From assembly GCA_018287875.1 (NCBI GenBank), contig JAGVVL010000001.1:6200001-6264000 (forward strand): a stretch of 64,000 nucleotides of DNA, in the 5' to 3' direction. The position numbers were made by a program, and so were the translations under genes. The notes beneath the pieces are model-generated. The model was not told the origin of the DNA. It saw only the letters and a list, made by a program, of their open reading frames with translations, and made no database searches. This stretch comes from Nigrospora sphaerica (taxonomy: Eukaryota > Ascomycota > Sordariomycetes > Amphisphaeriales > Apiosporaceae). The first letter of the stretch is position 1. Each line of letters starts with the position of its first letter. This document shows, piece after piece, positions 20,932-32,020 of this stretch.

Positions 20932-21878
20932 ATCGGGTGCCCTCGACTGAAAGAGACGATGGAGAGGGGAGGATGAGGAGAAGAGAGAGGGTGTGTAAGT
21001 GATCAGTCGGTCGGTCAGTGAGCCCATCCCGGCGGCCGGCCGTCCTGGGCTTTTAACATACCGTCCGTTCCCTGGTCTGTCCTCACATCGGAAGCTGGGC
21101 CCATTGTCGGCGAATTGCCCGGAGCAGGGGCCCCTCCGTCTATCGTGTCCCAGTCTGGTCCTAGAGCCCATCGTGACGGGGGGCTGTGTCTTGTCCACCA
21201 ATCGGCCGTGCGTTTCTGGCGGCGGTCGGTACTCGGCCGCCGTCATCGTCAGGGTATATCCAGGTCTCGGCAGGAGAGCGACGATGGTCCATCCAGCCGC
21301 TCCCCCACACCGCCAGCGAGACTCCCGGCCAGGGTGCCAGGGTAGAACCATCATGCGCGCCTATCAGCAAGCCGGCCTACGTCTCGCCTGCTTCCTCCCC
21401 CGCAGTGGAGTGCCTGGGCAAAGCCATTCGAATCCTCGGCGCGGGGAGACGGGCAAGGGTGTTCCTGCGCTTCACGTGGTCCGGCCTGTCGCGAATAAGA
21501 CTTGTTAGCAGCAACCGAGGCCCCCGACGCGTAAGGCCGAGCGCGCCATTTGGATGCCGTCATCAGCCTCAGCGCGACTTTTATCGGCGCATGACAGAAA
21601 CCCCTCTGTCCATTGCCCAACGGTAAGCCGTCTCACCTGCCATAGTGTAGCCCTGGTTCACCTACAACTATAACCCCAGCAGCTCCGCCCCACTCGCATG
21701 CAACCCAAGTTCAGATGAGACCAAAAGAAAGCCCTTGAAACTTACAGCACCTTGGAGAGCCTGGTTTCGTTTAAACTATCGTCCGAAAAAAGGCACGAGA
21801 CCGTTGGGCGCCGAGGGCAATGGTCACGATGAAATATGGCAGGTTCCTGCAGGCCCGCCGTGATGGCGCCTTGTCTAA
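20932..21878. other. Intergenic
   Basis: Promoter side of the BNR gene and 3' side of the MFS gene, both on the minus strand. No gene supported. Confidence 0.5.
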
Positions 21879-23986
21879 TTAGTGATTTGTTTTCCTCAGC
21901 CCCTTCTCACGCGCCATCACGGCAGCGCAGAATGCGACGGCCGCAACGCCCGCTGAGGCCGAGAACGAACACTGCAGGCCGGCGTAGTAGACCTGCCGTA
22001 CGCGCAGCTGCAGGTCGGGAGGCAGCTGGCGAAGAGCATCGATGGAATGCCGGACGTCGTCTATGACCTGAAAAGGGGGATCAGCCACAACTAAGCAGGG
22101 CCTGTTGGGGGATGGGTCACGCATACTTTCCACTTATCGGGCACATCGCTCAGAACGTCCGGCAGGCGATGGCTCAGCGTCGTCTGGATAATGGCCGACG
22201 TGATGGACACGCCCCAGACCGTCCCCAGCGACCGTATCAAATACACCGTCGACGCCGACACGGCATGGTCTGGGTGAACGAACCCGAATCAGCGGCCCGT
22301 CATGCGTGGCGGGTAAGGTATATATCCACTCACCTGCATGTTCGAACGTGGCCAAAGACGTGAAAAGAAGCCCGGGGAAGAGCAGACCTTGGCCTACGTT
22401 GGCTGGGAAAACGTACAAAAAGTACTTCCAGGCCGTGTCCTGGAACAGTAGCGAGGCGATCAGCCCATTGCCGACGACCATCAAAAGGGCGCCGACGCGC
22501 ACGAGGCCGAGAAGTCGCCCCCACCGGGACATGACGATTCCCGCCAGCAGTCCGCCGATGGGGACACCCAGAGAGGGTATCACCATACGGGCACCCGCAA
22601 CCGTGGGGGAGTCGAGCAGGACAACCTGGAAGTACAGCGGCAGGGCGAAGAGGTACTATGGCGTACGCGGAGAGTCGTCAGGCCATTGTGAATAACTAGG
22701 GGCGGGCTGGTAAGACGTACCGCATACGCCGCCGTGCCTCCGCAGACGTTGGCAATCTGCGTCAACACGGGGAGCCTCCCGCGCAGCATCCTGAGTGGGA
22801 TCATGGGCATCGCTCGCGTCCGTCCTTCCACCCGGATGAAAAGCCCAAAGAGGGCGAGGCTCACGGCCAAAGCGCCCAGCACCCACGGGCTGCCCCAAGG
22901 CAAGTCATTGCCGCCCAGGCTCAGCCCAAGGAGCTGCAAGGAGACGGCAGCGACGAGCAGCAGTGCTCCCGAAAAGTCGACCGCTCTCCACCGGTCGGTG
23001 GAATTTGCTCTATCCCCCAATCGATTTTGGGGATCGGTGATGACCGAATACCCTGTCAAGAAGGAGACGGCTGCGATAGGCACCTGGAGAAGGAAGGACC
23101 ACCTCCACCCGATGGTGTCGGCGATGACACCTCCGCTTTCCAGAGTCAGTGGGTATCTATCCGCAGGAGGTGTTCAGGGGGGGAAATTGGCAAGGCCTTC
23201 TCCGGCTAACAAGACGGAGACGGGAGCACGCGGCGGTGGGTTTTACGCCGCCATGTACTTACAGGGACGCTCCGCAGATGGCGCCGAACCCGGCGAAGCC
23301 GTTTTGCATGGCCTGGTACATGCCACGCTTCTTAAACGGGATCATATCCGAGTTCACAATGGTCGCTGGCAGATGGGGGAGTAGTCAGCATGGTCCCGGT
23401 CAAGTGCGAGCACACGGGGTTGATTGTTATGTGGCCGGTCGGGGTTGGGGGTTTGAGAAATACCCATGGTCATGAGCCCGCCGCCGCCGAAGCCCGCCAG
23501 GGCGCGCATGCAGTTCAGGAGCACCATGTCGGGGGCGAGGCCGCAGCCGAGGCAGCCGGCAGCGAAGGCGGCGGTGGAGAGGAAGAAGCAGATGCGGCGG
23601 CCGAAAAGGTCCGAGAGGCGGCCGTAAAGTGGCTGGAAGGCGGTGCTGGTGATGAGGTACGACGTGGTCAACCACGAGGCCATGTTGGTGGCGCCGAACT
23701 CCGAGCTGATGACGGCGTATGTCGCGGCCGTGATGGTGCCGTCGAGCCCGTAGAGGAAGACGTTGCACATGAGCGCCACCTGGATGAGCCCGAAGTTCTC
23801 GGGCCGGGCCCATGGGTGCTCGTCGCTCGTGCTCGGCCCGGTACCTCGGAGCGCTTCCGGATCATCCCCGGGGCCGAGGAGTGGCACCAAGTCGCTGCCG
23901 CCCGCGCCGAGAGGCTCGATATCCTCGGCTCCTGGGGTGGAGGTCTCATCTTGCACGACTATGGCAGGAACGGGTGCACTTTTCAT
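21879..23986 (-). CDS. MFS transporter, DHA2-like (drug/basic amino-acid type)
   Basis: Proton-coupled exporter of the 14-helix type, at plasma membrane or vacuole. Exons (minus): 23986-23464, 23365-23263, 23135-22721, 22655-22334, 22269-22127 and 22067-21879, giving 564 residues. Each join keeps frame and has GT-AG ends. The N-terminal 65 residues are acidic and cytosolic. Motifs seen: YGRLSDLFGRR after the second helix (motif A), GFGGGGLMTMG, and GGVIADTIGWRWSFLLQVP (motif C region). Later parts include PLYFQVVLLDSPTVAGARMVIPS and LIRSLGTVWGVSITSAI, both usual in the DHA2 and Vba-type transporters. Substrate is unknown. It lies next to a UstYa-like and a flavin enzyme, so export of a metabolite is possible but not shown. 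Confidence 0.9.
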
Positions 23987-24444
23987 GGTATCAGCACGAA
24001 CCCGCTCTCCTCAAAGCCTCGGGCAGGCGTAGGGACCCAATGTCGACGCAGGGTGCGCGAATATATCCGTATCAGGTCCGACGGGGCCGAACTTGATGAT
24101 TGCCAGATGGAGGAGAGTTGTAAGCTGACATGAATTTAGTGCCCCTCGTGTAGACGGGAGGACAGGGCCAGTCGCTTCCCATACCCTGACGTGAATGGTG
24201 GGGTAGATATCCGGTATCGGTTCCATAGATTGAAGGACTTTTTTATGTGTGACTTCCGCTTTGATGGAAGCGTCCAAATCACCAGGAAAGCCTCGCTTAG
24301 TACTTAAATTATCTTTAGATGCGTTTGGCATGGCCGTTCTTTACCCCCGCCAAAAAAAATAAAATCAAGAGGCATTTTCGTTCCTGTTAGGAAACCTTTA
24401 CAGACACGAACATCAATCTTCGCCGGGAGCGGGCAAGCCTTTTC
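23987..24444. other. Intergenic
   Basis: Between two minus-strand genes. An A-rich run at 24352-24364 probably lies in the 3' region of the flavoprotein gene. Nothing else seen. Confidence 0.5.
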
Positions 24445-25929
24445 TTAAGAGGACGGCGCCTTCTTCGTCGAGGGTAGCAGATAATCACCGCCTCGCCACG
24501 CCTTGTAGACGCCGTACAGGCCTTGAAAGGGCCGCACGCCGCCCATGGGCTTGCGGGCGCCCTTGGCCTCGACGTCGACCTTGACCTTGTCGTAGACGCT
24601 GGGGAGGTACGCGGCGGCGTACTTGGCGCGCAAAGCATCATAGGCCGGCCGGTCGTACGCGGCCCAGAACTCGTCCTCGGTGTAGTAGGTGTGGGCATAC
24701 AGCCACTTCAGGCCCTGCAGCGCCCGGACCTGCTTCTCGAGGTCCCGGTTCTGCCGCACGAAGGCGGCGTGGTCGAGGGCGCCGGGGCGCCAGATGCCGA
24801 AGTTCATGAGGAACTCGGGCGTGCCGGGGTCCGCGAAGTCGGCATGCAGCCCGTGCTTCGCGCCCGACCCGTCCCTCCGTACGCGCAGCGGGCACAGCCA
24901 CAGGGGGTACGTCGGCAGCTTCTCGTCCAGCCACTGGTGCAGATCGCGGACCCGGTCGAAGGGCACGCCCACGTCCTGGACGATGTAGTCGTCCGCCAGC
25001 TGGCTCTGATGGAGGGCATGGTACATAACCTTGGTGTGCATGTACCGGTCGAGCAGCCATCTGGTCACGCGGTTGAAGGGCGTAAAGAAATAACGGAACG
25101 CGTACATGGCAACCCAAAAGCCTCCACGGTCATATCTGAAGAGGTAGTCAACCAACGGAACATAGTCAGTCTGGAGCTCGGTGGTACGGCCTGTCCTTTT
25201 CTCGACGTGCAGGTAGAACCAGTCGTCGCCACGCCGCGAGAACCGGACGGGCGCGACACCTTTGGGAGCCTCGTCGACGAGGCGGCCCGAGCATACTATG
25301 GTCGATCGGGGCGAGTAAGCGATGGCATCCAAGAAATCAACGGCGGGCTCCCGGATCCTTTCCTCCATGTACGCCGACGCTTGGGCGACAGTCCCAAAGG
25401 GAATGTACGTCAGCTCGACCAGGTCAGTGGCGTCCCGCAGCTGGGCCTCAAGGAGCGTGACGACGCCGAGAGTTCCGAAACCCGACGCCGCGCCCCAAAA
25501 CAGGTCGCAGTTGTTCGATTTGGACGCCTCCATGACCCGTCCGTCGGGCAGCACTATTTCGATCCAGTTTACCGTGGAGTCGAAGGGCCCGTAGCGGAAC
25601 GAGCTGCTCTCCCCGGACGAGCCCGAGAAGCCGCCGCCCACGGTGATGTTGGGAAACTCCATGACGACCAGCGGGACGAGGCGCTCCGCGAAGCAGGCGG
25701 CAACCAGAGCGTCCATCGGCACGTTGGGTTCCACAAGCGCCGTCTTCTTCGCCGCGTCAATCCGTAGCACGTGCTTCAAGCCGCTCGTGTCGACCGTATT
25801 GTCGGCCCGACGCTGGCTTTTGCGTGTACTGTTGGTGGCACCGTGATACACTCGGAACTTCTCCTGCCTCTGGTGGAACGTGCGGACCCGCTCGGCCACA
25901 GCCGCCACGGCCGCTTTGTGAGTCTCCAT
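24445..25929 (-). CDS. FAD-binding oxidoreductase, DHCR24/Diminuto-like
   Basis: Single exon, 494 residues. Resembles delta24-sterol reductases: an FAD-binding PCMH-type domain at about residues 20-200 (EPNVPMDALVAAC, PNITVGGGFSGSSGESSSFRYGPF, LVLPDG-like EIVLPDGRVMEAS, DLFWGAASGFGTLGVVTLLEA). A C-terminal region has WLCPLRV and LKWLYAHTYYTEDEFW, both typical of DHCR24 relatives. In animals and plants these reduce the sterol side chain at C24-25 with NADPH. Ergosterol synthesis uses Erg4 instead, so a fungal copy may act on another sterol or lipid. The N-terminus starts directly at the FAD fold; the hydrophobic anchor found in human DHCR24 is absent. Confidence 0.88.
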   Translation of the reverse strand: METHKAAVAAVAERVRTFHQRQEKFRVYHGATNSTRKSQRRADNTVDTSGLKHVLRIDAAKKTALVEPNVPMDALVAACFAERLVPLVVMEFPNITVGGGFSGSSGESSSFRYGPFDSTVNWIEIVLPDGRVMEASKSNNCDLFWGAASGFGTLGVVTLLEAQLRDATDLVELTYIPFGTVAQASAYMEERIREPAVDFLDAIAYSPRSTIVCSGRLVDEAPKGVAPVRFSRRGDDWFYLHVEKRTGRTTELQTDYVPLVDYLFRYDRGGFWVAMYAFRYFFTPFNRVTRWLLDRYMHTKVMYHALHQSQLADDYIVQDVGVPFDRVRDLHQWLDEKLPTYPLWLCPLRVRRDGSGAKHGLHADFADPGTPEFLMNFGIWRPGALDHAAFVRQNRDLEKQVRALQGLKWLYAHTYYTEDEFWAAYDRPAYDALRAKYAAAYLPSVYDKVKVDVEAKGARKPMGGVRPFQGLYGVYKAWRGGDYLLPSTKKAPSS

Positions 25930-26658
25930 GGCGAATCGCGAGCGGTAACGTGAAGTCGTTGGGGGCGTCGGGAGGCAAACGTAAAGTTGCGATGCCGTAG
26001 ATGGGATAGGCTAAGTACTAGGATCGGAGCAATCAATTGACGCGTCTCACGGCGCCAAGAGTTACCTACCTCTCTACAACGGATACCTTTTCCCACTTAG
26101 TCCCGACTGTCCGTTGCCTCTAAAGGTTTAGCATCTGAACAAACTTGGGCAGTCTCATACTGGCAAACACGCTCCTCACTGCGCCCCTCGAGGAGTCGAC
26201 GGTGCAACATAATCGACCAACGAGGTTTTATTCATTTCTCCGGGTCGTGCTCGACGAGTGCCGGATGCTCGATTCAAGCCCAAGGTGCCCGCCGTGTCAG
26301 CATCATATTTGATCTATCCCCAACGCCGTCGCATGTGTAGAATCATTCGTGCTACTTGTGCCTTCTCCGTACCAGGCCACTCGCCGAAGCAGCACGTGGT
26401 GCCAAATGGTATCGATGCCATCGTTCCTTCTTGCCGTAATGGTATACTCAGCCAATGGCGGCCGACGACCGGGATGCCTGAATACTTCACAACGTCACAC
26501 CACCATGCTTCCGGGCGAACTGGTATCAATCACGTCTCGATTTCGGTCTTCGTCTCTGCGTCTGTGCCCTTCCGCCGTAGGTCTCGCAGGGACCAAGTCG
26601 GCTTGCCTATTCCCGCCATGGTGAAGGGTGGACCGGAAGAATGCATTCGGCCTGGGCT
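25930..26658. other. Intergenic
   Basis: Promoter of the flavoprotein gene and 3' region of CSN3. A plus-strand open frame starting at 26258 continues antisense into CSN3 and is not supported. Confidence 0.5.
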
Positions 26659-28188
26659 TCAGGCGAGAGACGTGATCCCACCCATGAGGTCCTCGTCGTC
26701 CACTTGGCTATCGAAGCCGAGGGTCGGGTCCTGCTCATTCTTATCAGATGAGCGTCGCTGTTCTTTCACCAAGTGCCTGATGTACTCCTTGCTGGTGCCG
26801 AGACGCCCGTTGGTGGCCTTGAGGACAGGCTCCAAGTCGGCGATCTGCACAGCCGCCGCCATCATCTGCTTGGCGAACTCCTCTTCGGATAAGGTGGCCG
26901 AGGAGGGGAAGAAAGTCAGGTATGTGGTGCCGTCGTCGTTCTTCTCAATCACGCCCTTTAGGTTGCCGGATATAATCATGTTTTGGATCAGCGCCTCGAC
27001 ATCGGCGTCTTTTTCCAGCGAGCTTCCCGTCTGCGCACTCCTCGTCTGCTGTCGTATGTCGCTAATGGCAATCTTGGAGTATACGTGTTGCAGATTCAGG
27101 ATCTGCCACTCCTGGTAGGCCGCTAGGACCTCTTGGATAAGGCCGAGATTGCCGTCGTCGTGCCAGACGGTACCCAGCGATTCCACTTGCCGCTTGAGCT
27201 CGCCAGCCGCCTCAGGGCCCTCGGCGTCGAAAAGGGCAACGATGTCGGTGTACTGCTTTCCGAGGGTTCCGAATGCTTTCAAAGCCGCTGCGGATGTGTA
27301 GGAGGGCGGGGGGTCCAGCTTGCCCTTGTGTAACAGGCTGATCAGAACCCATTTCTTATAGGCTTCCACCATTATCTTGCTCGTGCCGCCGTCACGAGTA
27401 GGGAACGTTATGACCCGTTCGAAAGCGTCATGTGCCTTGGCCCAATTTCGCTTCGCGCAGTACATCATTCCGCACAGCAAGTCGTACTCCAGAACCGCGG
27501 CGGTCTTGAGGTTGAGGGTAAGACCGGTCTCCTTGTGGATATAAGAAGCTGGCGAGAGCGTGAGGTCGCAGAGCGGGTCTGGCTCCACCCAGTTTGCCAT
27601 GTTCGGATAGAAAACGATGTTCTTGTTGACGACGGGAAGGGCGGCGTCGATGGTATCGGTCGTGTAGGCAAGCTTCGCCATCTGGGTATGGGTGGATGTG
27701 AGCATGCCGCCCGTCGGATCGATTCTCAGGATGGCCGTGGCAAGCGCTTCGACCGCGATCAAGGGAGGCAGTACTTGGCCGCTGGCCACCAGGTCCAGCA
27801 GCTCCCGCAAGTAAGAGCCGGCATAGCGCATCTGGCGAGCGTCGAAACAGTGCAGGAACTCGACCAGCCTGTCCATGGTGTGTTCCCGGGGCGACACCAG
27901 GTTGGGGAGGCAAATGGAGTGGAGGACGGCAAGGTAGGACAGCGAATTCAACGCTGGATCGAGGAGCTTCCGCGGGAGTCAGCGGCTGGGGTGCCAGCGG
28001 GACTAGGACGAGGAAAGAAGACCTGCCTGCAGTAGCTGACCACCATATTGCGACAACGGCACGGGCGGCTGGTTTATGAAGCTGTGAAGCTTCGAAAGCT
28101 GGAACTTGATCTCTGTGTCGTAGGCGGCATCGTCTGGCATGGGCCCCTCGGGAGGAAACGCCAGGCAAATGGCGAGAGCCTTGTCCAT
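26659..28188 (-). CDS. csn3: COP9 signalosome subunit 3
   Basis: PCI-type subunit of the cullin deneddylase complex. Exons: 28188-28027 and 27966-26659, giving 489 residues. The first exon begins MDKALAICLAFPPEGP, as in fungal CSN3, and ends PLSQYGGQLLQ. The second starts LLDPALNSLSYLAVLHS. Joining these in frame needs a GC-AG intron (CAG|GCAGGT ... CTGAC ... GCGGAAG). The alternative with a GT donor four bases further on (GTCTTC) would use a later CAG acceptor and lose LLDP. Seen in the body: the RYAGSYLRELLDLVASGQVLPPL repeat region, HTQMAKLAYTT, a PCI-like helical part at about 330-440 (AISDIRQQTRSA, VEALIQNMIISGNLKGVIE) and a charged tail. The family call is strong; the first splice is moderately sure. 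Confidence 0.88.
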
Positions 28189-29137
28189 GGTGGCCTGGCG
28201 TGACGATGAGGGACAATCGGTGTCGCAAGTTGTCGATGCGGCGCAGGCCTCGGGAAAGAACGCTTGCCAGTCGAAGCCACTTCGGGCGCGTGGCAAGGGC
28301 GCAAGTCAAAGAAAAATCTCGCGATGCTAGACGAGATGGAAGCGGACGGCGATGTCTGAAGAGGTGCTGAACAATTTATGAATGGGGATATGCAGGCAGC
28401 ACAGGCAGGCAGAGACTACTAAGAGGTAGGTGGTAATTGGAAGGTTACAGTACCGAAGGTAAAGCTTCAGGCAGGGCTCGGGCGGGTAGCAGCTATCGTA
28501 CGTAAGGTTGGTCGGTGGGGCGCGGGGGAGGAGGGGCAGTAGCACGTACATGTGTACGGATTAGATGTACCTACAACTTCAATTATGTGGATGGTCACCG
28601 ATTGTCATACGAGGGTATGGACACTTGTCACGCACATTCCATTACCGACGTCTGTATTTCAAGTATCATGTAGGCAAACATTATAGTCGCCATTGGAATA
28701 GGGCCTGTCGATTTTGGCACTCATGGCTTTGACTTACCCCGCGTAGGTGCATAGGTACATTCACCGCCCGACTCACATCGCCTTCAATACGAAGATAAGA
28801 GACCAGAGACTACAGGGAGCGCACTGGCACGAAGCCAGTCGTCTTTCGCTGAATTACAACGTTGGGTGCCGAACTACGGCGCATTTCCGGTCTACCCCGG
28901 ACCCTCCACATAAAGCGTGGTAGTATAGCTACTTCATTTCGCGCGATTCCTTTACTGTCCATATCTCGGATCCCATCACGTGTACTCCCTCTGTGGACGG
29001 CCTTGTTGATAATAACATAAACAGCCAGCCTGGCTCATGCCCTTTACCGAAGGAGAGTTCAGTGCTCGTCGCAAAGGTGTAACCTAAAGCTACATGATCG
29101 ACTCATCCCCCTATGCTGGTCCCACGAGATACTACCA
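28189..29137. other. Intergenic
   Basis: AT-richer spacer between CSN3 and RPA1. No gene supported. Confidence 0.5.
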
Positions 29138-31207
29138 TCATGAGCTGAGGTCAAACTGCTTGATCATCTCCGCCAACTTCGATCCCTCGCTGCGGAAATC
29201 GATGGCCGATGCGTTCATAACTTGGTAGCGTACCCTGAACACGCATTAGCAGCCGCAGGAACAGAGATATGAAACACTCACCTTTGGTTCTCGCCGTAGG
29301 TATCCATCTTCGCCCTCACTTTGAAATTCAGCTTGGTGCAATTCGCGTTCTCAAACACGGAAGCCATGGCGGCTTCGTCGTTCTCCTTCATTTCCATGGC
29401 CTCATCGGCGCTCATACCCATCAGGATTCGTCCGACATCATCGAAGCAGCTGAGCCACAGCTGACCCGTGTGATCGTGGACGTTGATGCTCATGATGTAG
29501 CGGTACTCGGGTCGGTCGTGATTGGCGTCGCATTTCTCGCAACGCCACGTGCCGTCGCCCTGATCCACCACCTTCTTATTGCAGCCCTCGTTACGACAAG
29601 CCGGGTAGCAGAAGTTCTCCTGCTTGATGTAGACGACCGTGGCCTTCAGAGCAAAGTAGTCGGTGTTTTCCACGCCCAGTTGCTCGTCCTTGATCTGCGA
29701 AATGTACTTGATCTGATCCTGTCGTCCCGTAGCGGAGCCCATCGACGACATGTTGTTGTGCGTCGAAAAGTTATCGCCGCGACCGTGGGCATCGTACCAG
29801 CCCTTCAGCTTGTGCGCCTCGGGGATATCGGGGTCGACAGACATGGTACCCGAAGAGAGGAGGGATAGTGAGCGGCCACCAAAGTCCGACACCTTGACGC
29901 CCTTGAAAGCCACGACCGATTCAGGCTGGCTCGAAAAATTGTTGGCGCCCTTGCCCCAGATGGTTACGCGGACGGAATACTGCGAGTCGTCGACGATCGT
30001 CAACTCGCGCTTGTCATACGGCTTGCCCGTGTTCTTGGAAGTGATTTGATCCACGGGTCCGACTTCCGTGAGAACACCGACCACATCAATAGTGGCGTCT
30101 TTCTCAACTGACTGAAGCTCGTGGATGTTAACAAAGTTATAGCGTACTTGCGGCACGTTGCTGGTGTCCTCGGCCTTTTCGATGACCGTGTCCTTCTCGA
30201 ACGTTAATTCGTAGTCGTTGGTGAGATTGCTGAACTGCTTCTTGGCCATGCCTACGCGACAAGGGTTGCTGACATAGTAGACACTGCCCTCCTGCAGTAA
30301 GTCGTAGAACTGGTCACACTGCTCGTTGAAGCCCGTCGCCCTGATCTCGCCGCTCTCGTCGAGAAAGTTGACCGAGAAAAGCTTTCCCTCGCCCGACGCC
30401 TTGTGCCAGCTCTTGATATCCGACTTGGCCGATACCCGGGCTTTGATGGTCCACTTATGCTGGTAGGGCGACAAGGACGCAATGGGGTCGATGGTAGTGT
30501 TCCCATGGCTACCGCGGGAGCCACCGCGGGAGCCACCGCCAACATGCGAGGGTGTAGATTCTTGTTTCAGTGCCGGAGCCGGGGTTTCCTGTTTGGCGCC
30601 GTAGAAGCCCGCGCCACTCGTGGCGCCGTTGTTCGCCTCCTGGGGCTGGGTCTCGAAGGCCATGGGGTTGCCCAGTCGGTCATGTACTCCGAGGCTCTCA
30701 ACGACCTCGAGGTCGAGAATGATCAGAATGCTGAGTGAGGAGGGGGGTTGGTTAGCAAACGACAGGCATACGGAGAGGAGGTAGTCTTCACTTTTTGCCC
30801 TTGACCGAGTTCGCTTGGTATTGCTTGATCCGTACGATGCAGCCCCGGCTCATCTTGCCTTCGTGTATAACGTGATTCGCCTCTAGCACAGGAGTCAGAA
30901 CAGCGGCCTCGCTCGCATCGTCGGGGCACTACGTACGGGTTGCCAGCATGCACTGGACGTAGTTGCGCAGGTCACTGAGGACAACCCGATACCGTTCGAC
31001 GGGAGCACCTCCGCCGACAGGTTGCGCCGGCAGAGGCTTTATCTGCAGGCATTGCAGGACGGGAACTGGAAAGCGTTTGTCGACATTGGTGGGGTCTTTG
31101 AAAACGGCACTGGACACACATTGTTAGCAATGCGGCAGACGCGCAGTTGGAGGGGCGGCTTACTCCAAGGCGCCCTGGGTGATAGCCTGCTCTGCTTGCT
31201 CCGACAT
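29138..31207 (-). CDS. rfa1: Replication protein A large subunit (RPA70/Rfa1)
   Basis: Largest subunit of the single-strand DNA-binding RPA trimer. Exons (minus): 31207-31164, 31109-30937, 30882-30792, 30730-29282 and 29234-29138, giving 617 residues. All joins are GT-AG, in phase and restore family sequence (AITQGALDAVFKDP, MLATQANHVIHEGK, KGKNILIILDLEVV, YGENQRVRYQVMNAS). Domains in order: DBD-F (about 1-115), a Pro/Gly/Ser-rich linker with two SRG repeats (about 125-175), and DBD-A and DBD-B OB folds (from PYQHKWTIKARVS, through RVTIWGKGANNF). Last is DBD-C (from about 440) with a four-cysteine zinc site near 478-500 (CYPAC, NEGC, WRCEKC). Full-length and intact; length matches other fungi. 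Divergent from the dienelactone hydrolase gene. Confidence 0.97.
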
Positions 31208-32020
31208 GGTGGCTGTGGACAAAGGTTGTTTTGGTGTCCGTGATCGTATCTGCAACCAAGTGTGGGCTTCGCTGGGTCTACGTTGTCAGGAAGCAGAAGT
31301 GTTGGTGGCGGGTCGATGGGACGGAAGCGTGAGGCAGACGCGACTGGGACGCGACGAGGCAAGCTTGCCTTGTAAATTGTTTAAGTGGTTTTTGCCCGTG
31401 TCACCTGGCGGCTTGCGTATTACGGCACAGCAACGCGTTCCTTGCCAGGTGCCAGAACAACGCGGGGCAGATCAGGGAAGCCGCGGCGGGGTTTCATTGT
31501 TGCTAGCGTCGTTGCTACCTGGCAGCCTGGGCTGTCATTCATGCATCAATCAATGCTGTCTGGGTTCGGAGAGTCGACTGGTAAGAGCCAGGGGAAAGAG
31601 GCAACAAAGGCGCGGTCTTTAATATGGATATTTTTAGGGTTTTTATTGTATCTAGGTGCCCCCTTCATCTAGATAAACGGTTGTCATTCCAGCATACAAG
31701 CATACAGGAACTGTAATCTACGCCGGGATGCTACCCCGCGATACGGAATACTGTGAGGAAGGTCACCTGAGACAAGGACGTATGTGTTGATGTCCCGCCT
31801 GTACTTGGCGTTGTCGCTAAGTCTGACCGTCTTTGGGTTAGAAGCAACTGGCGTAGCCAAGTTCCGCTTCTGACATCTCTTACCCAGCGGCCTACCTCTG
31901 ACCTTCCACCCAGCCCTTACCTACGCCATATTCCCAGTCTCTCCCCGTGATTCACTTCGTACATAAGTTACCTAGCAGCCTAGCTGATTCCTTACTTTCC
32001 GCCCCGGACCATCCGCAGTC
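31208..32020. other. Divergent promoter, RPA1 / dienelactone hydrolase
   Basis: No gene supported in 813 bases. No MluI-type (ACGCGT) box noticed by eye. Confidence 0.5.

Noticed and set aside
24523..25767. Long open frame antisense to the DHCR24-like gene
   Set aside because: Shadow of GC-biased codons.
26258..27118. Plus-strand open frame overlapping the CSN3 3' half
   Set aside because: No features before 26650; the rest is antisense to a well-supported gene.
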